Positions 36,401-38,298 of a stretch of 38,298 bases of DNA are shown here, one piece after another. Under the pieces are notes generated by a model. The model was not told the origin of the DNA, searched no databases, and saw nothing but the letters and a program-made list of their open reading frames with translations. Location: assembly GCF_010915725.1 (NCBI RefSeq), contig NZ_JAAIJR010000051.1:1-38298 (forward strand), read 5' to 3'. The position numbers and the translations under genes were made by a program. Source of the stretch: Thiorhodococcus mannitoliphagus (GTDB lineage Bacteria; Pseudomonadota; Gammaproteobacteria; Chromatiales; Chromatiaceae). Every line of letters starts with the position of its first letter. Position 1 is the stretch's first letter.

Positions 36401-36933
36401 TCCGTGAGAACCAGGCCGATTTCATGGCGCGGTTTCGCGAGGCGCGGCGCCTTGGCGATGCTGAGACGGCGACCCGTCTGGCGCATACGCTCAAGAGTCT
36501 GGCCGGCAATCTCGGGGCGAGCGGCCTGGAACGGGCGGCGGCGACCCTGGAGGCCGGCTGCCGTGACGGCGTGCCGGCCGAGCAGATCGACACCCGGCTC
36601 GTGAGTCTGGACGCGGAACTCACGCCCTTGGTCACGGCTCTCGGGGATTTGGAGACCCTGGAGTCGACGACGGTGACGACGTCGGTGTCGAGTGCCGATC
36701 ATGCCGAGATCGAAACGCTGCTCGACGCCTTGCAGTCCTTGATGGAGGATGACGACGGCGACGCTGTCGAGACCCTGGCGATACTCCAGGAGCGGCTCGC
36801 CGACGGCGCATCGCAGGCCGCGTTCAGGCGGCTCGCCAAGGCTGTCGAGACCTATCGTTTCGATCAGGCCCTGGAACTGCTCGCGAACCTGCGGCGGGTG
36901 CGATCGTCGGAGACATCCAGCGCGCGAACATGA
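33475..36933 (+). CDS. Hybrid histidine kinase: dCache-like sensor, HisKA, HATPase, REC, REC, HPt
   Basis: 1,152 residues. TM1 about 40-58 ([18 protein letters not shown]), a large periplasmic sensor of dCache type (60-360, with [20 protein letters not shown]), TM2 about 363-380 ([17 protein letters not shown]). HisKA H418 in [15 protein letters not shown]-box [12 protein letters not shown]-boxes DTGIGL and GTGLGLTIS; first receiver D711 in [13 protein letters not shown]; second receiver D856 in [12 protein letters not shown]; HPt H1004 in [14 protein letters not shown]. It contains all steps of a phosphorelay except the final regulator. That regulator may be the REC-HD-GYP protein 40 bases downstream. 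It starts 13 bases after the transpeptidase gene, which suggests a cell-wall or envelope cue. Confidence 0.94.
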   Translation: MRSRSATPSVKASIVDVAHSDTSILSGRFRRWLSLINWSFPGVVLITILIFAAVLYWFEVEPLVDFTVAAQQSEAARTAELGLHNHLGAIESILSITRDQLIATGLGFEDAVAFDRRYAPMLLHRRQISSLHYAGADGREIMLLQTATGWTNRITPRNTELSHRSRWLEWESGFDFSAPRSEHLAADDYDPGSTAWFEGAMTVAPGAVFWTEPYLFRTTREPGITAALRWVDADGKNRVLAMDILLKDLSLFTGSIRYAKQGYLALLSEDGRLLGLPRHPRFSDGTMLTTALLKTPAELGLVQLAKLLEHRETAQSLAWSDEAGDWIGSLHRIELDDRVFLVATVAPAADFSPWTWDTIQRSSTIAVALMLGVLLLARLLSRRINQSLVQLFDALAQARDSAEQATRAKSDFLANMSHEIRTPMNAIIGMSYLALQTDLTHQQRNYVEKANRAAESLLGLINDILNFSKIEAGKLDIEAVEFRLEDVLDDLANLLGLRAEDKGLELLFDLQPGLPTALIGDPTRVGQILVNLGNNAVKFTEEGGEVVVRVHVREEDEQHVLLHFAVSDTGIGLTEEQRGRLFQSFSQADSSTTRRYGGTGLGLTISKRLVESMGGEIWVESTPGVGSCFHFTLRLAKPRGQDAVSSRLAAVDLDGLRVLVVDDNASSRDILSQILGSFGFRVVQADRGEAALSRLRESIVAGEPFELVVMDWKMPGLDGVETVRAMQGDASIAPAPTVIMITAHGREDLREAVEGIGVSRCLTKPVTPSTLLDTIMVALGRQVVVETRAAERDGEAREAARRLRGAKILLVEDNAINQELALELLSNHGLRVEIANDGLEALKRLDREQFDGVLMDCQMPVMDGYAATREIRRQARWQDLPVIAMTANAMVGDREKVLKAGMNDHIAKPIRVTDMLTTMAHWIRPSEPLAEVVDRVRGEGAAPDVALPDLPGIDLVRGLATTQGDCALYRRLLTRFRENQADFMARFREARRLGDAETATRLAHTLKSLAGNLGASGLERAAATLEAGCRDGVPAEQIDTRLVSLDAELTPLVTALGDLETLESTTVTTSVSSADHAEIETLLDALQSLMEDDDGDAVETLAILQERLADGASQAAFRRLAKAVETYRFDQALELLANLRRVRSSETSSART

Positions 36934-36973
36934 AGGCCGGTCCGTATCCACCCATTGTCGAGGAGCGTCCGCT

Positions 36974-38011
36974 ATGACAGAGAAGCCAATCGTCTTGGTC
37001 GTCGACGATACGCCCGAGAACATCGATGTCTTGAGCGGCGCCCTGCGTGGCGACTACAAGATCAAGGTCGCCGCGAGCGGCGAGACGGCGCTGCGGATCG
37101 CGGCGGGCGAGCCCAAGCCGGACATCGTCCTGCTCGACATCATGATGCCCGAGATGGATGGTTATGAGGTCTGCCGGCGGCTCAAGGCCAACCCGGTCAC
37201 CGCACGCATCCCAGTCATCTTCATCACCGCCAAGGCGGAGGTGAGCGACGAGCAGCGCGGGTTCGAACTGGGAGCCGTCGACTACATCACCAAGCCCATC
37301 AGCCCACCCATCGTTCGGGCGCGCGTGCGCACTCAGCTGGCACTCTATGATCAGCGCCGCGAACTGGAGAAGATCGTCGCCGAGCGTACCAGCGAACTCA
37401 ACGAGACCCGTCTCGCCGTCATCCGCCGTCTGGGACGCGCCGCCGAATTCAAGGACAACGAAACCGGACTCCATGTGATTCGTATGAGCCGTTATTCCAG
37501 GCTCATCGCCGAGGCCATCCGTGTCAGCGACGACTGGGCGGAACTGCTCCTGAACGCCGCTCCCATGCATGACATCGGCAAGATCGGGATTCCGGATCAT
37601 ATCTTGCGCAAACCCGGTAAACTCGATCCCGATGAATGGGAGACGATGCGCCGGCATCCGGCCTTCGGCGCCGAGATCATCAGCGATCATCCATCGGAAC
37701 TCCTGCGCCTCTCGCGCGAGATCGCGCTCGCGCACCACGAGAAATGGGACGGGGCGGGTTATCCGTATGGGCTGGCGGGTGAGGACATCCCGATCTCGGC
37801 GCGCATCGTCGCGATCGCCGACGTCTTCGATGCACTCACGACCGAACGGCCCTACAAACCGGCCTGGGCGGTCGAGAAGGCGGTCGCACTCATTGAGCAG
37901 GAGGCGGGACGACACTTCGATCCGACCCTGGTCGGCGCCTTCCGTGAGGTTCTACCACAGGTGCTGGAGGTCAGGGACCGCTATGCCGAGCATGGCGTGC
38001 ATATCGACTGA
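36974..38011 (+). CDS. REC-HD-GYP response regulator (c-di-GMP phosphodiesterase)
   Basis: 345 residues from the ATG at 36974 with GAGGAG about nine bases upstream; the frame continues to 36749 but lies inside the previous gene. Receiver 5-120: DD 11-12, D55 in IVLLDIMMPEMDGY, K107. After a coiled linker, the HD-GYP domain (about 145-340) has GLHVIRMSRYSRLIA, metal-binding H199-D200 in MHDIGKIGIPD, HHEKWDGAGYP (254-264), and ARIVAIADVFDALTTERPYK. All signature residues are present, so it should hydrolyse cyclic di-GMP under control of phosphorylation. The upstream hybrid kinase is the expected partner. It closes the plus-strand block. Confidence 0.94.
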   Translation: MTEKPIVLVVDDTPENIDVLSGALRGDYKIKVAASGETALRIAAGEPKPDIVLLDIMMPEMDGYEVCRRLKANPVTARIPVIFITAKAEVSDEQRGFELGAVDYITKPISPPIVRARVRTQLALYDQRRELEKIVAERTSELNETRLAVIRRLGRAAEFKDNETGLHVIRMSRYSRLIAEAIRVSDDWAELLLNAAPMHDIGKIGIPDHILRKPGKLDPDEWETMRRHPAFGAEIISDHPSELLRLSREIALAHHEKWDGAGYPYGLAGEDIPISARIVAIADVFDALTTERPYKPAWAVEKAVALIEQEAGRHFDPTLVGAFREVLPQVLEVRDRYAEHGVHID

Positions 38012-38013
38012 GT

Positions 38014-38190
38014 CCTAATTTCGGTGTCGAGTGTCTGGTGATCGATGCCACGCACACGAAGGTTCACCCTGATGCCGCCAGCGCGCATGGAGGCAACCAG
38101 GCCATGGGGTCACAAAGGGGGCTCAAAAGCAAGCTGCATCTAGCTGTCGATCACGACGAAACCGTTCTTCCGCAGATTGACACGCCGTAG
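38014..38190 (+). pseudogene. IS5-family transposase fragment
   Basis: Starting three bases after the previous stop, the frame reads CLVIDATHTKVHPDAASAHG, then GNQAMGSQRGLKSKLHLAVD and HDE. This is the first catalytic aspartate region of an IS5-type DDE transposase (IDATHTKVH...GLKSKLHLAVD). After VDHDE the similarity is lost and a stop follows at 38188. There is no N-terminus or second half, so it is a decayed remnant. From 38191 to the end I see no supported feature. Confidence 0.85.
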
Positions 38191-38298
38191 CAGGACTTAC
38201 CCTCGATTCTGGACATTTCCTAGCGTTTGACTCAAACTGCACGCCAATACTGGTTGGCGAGGCAGCGCCGTGAACTTGCACGACATCATCCTGCGCCC

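Noticed and set aside
34963-37023. 686-residue minus-strand frame opposite the second hybrid kinase
   Set aside because: It is fully antisense to HisKA, ATPase and receiver domains and is a codon-usage shadow.
38220-38298. Start of a gene at the right edge (GTG near 38269)
   Set aside because: Only about ten codons remain in the window and no family can be recognised.

Overview
The window is high-GC DNA with bacterial gene spacing, very long antisense open frames and many signal-transduction and secreted-protein genes. It looks like a gammaproteobacterium. An IPTL-CTERM surface protein, multidomain sensor kinases, several toxin-antitoxin modules and short dispersed repeats would suit a purple sulfur bacterium (Chromatiaceae). 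That placement is inference; no 16S or photosynthesis gene is present to confirm it.

Layout. (1) 1-4.4 kb is an accessory edge: a DUF1810 protein, a pRiA4b ORF-3-like protein, a BrnT/BrnA module behind a MITE-like inverted repeat, and a VapB/VapC module between two 90-bp direct repeats. It ends at a 3' fragment of tRNA-Pro with a terminator, which looks like an integration scar. (2) 4.4-11.5 kb, minus strand, is a tightly overlapping five-gene operon: TonB-dependent receptor, YfiR-like periplasmic protein, membrane hybrid kinase, REC-HisKA_3 kinase, NarL-type regulator. All four gene junctions are tight, three of them overlapping by 1 to 4 bases. (3) 11.6-16.2 kb holds a BvgS-like kinase (two periplasmic solute-binding domains, kinase, REC, HPt) divergent from a REC-AraC regulator. 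The 3' end of the kinase gene runs over a decayed Phd/VapC module.

(4) 16.2-21.9 kb, plus strand, is a cluster of small exported proteins: SH3 plus PliG-like, lipoproteins, two paralogs with a QCVQL...HPKCR tail, a SurA-N-like protein and a free-standing PliG-like lysozyme inhibitor. Between them lies a mosaic of copied fragments of the neighbouring genes. (5) 21.9-26.1 kb: a PIN/antitoxin pair and an exported protein with about 21 WD40 blades. (6) 26.3-33.5 kb: a 1,830-residue IPTL-CTERM surface protein with two beta-helix/Ig-like modules and 12 four-cysteine repeats, then a small ORF coupled to an LprI-type lysozyme inhibitor, and a YkuD L,D-transpeptidase. (7) 33.5-38.3 kb: a second large hybrid kinase with two REC domains and an HPt, a REC-HD-GYP protein, and an IS5-type transposase remnant.

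How they may work together. The most interesting signal is a conserved DNA motif, GCCGAAC-N14-GCCGAAC. Its half-sites are 21 bp apart (two helical turns), it is preceded by AATGTTGG, and it occurs three times: at 16179, 18494 and 26046. Each copy lies upstream of genes for exported proteins. The first copy directly follows the REC-AraC regulator gene, and AraC-family proteins commonly bind direct repeats with this spacing. My working model is that the BvgS-like kinase and the REC-AraC regulator form a phosphorelay. It would control a regulon of lysozyme-inhibitor-like and surface proteins that protect or remodel the cell envelope.
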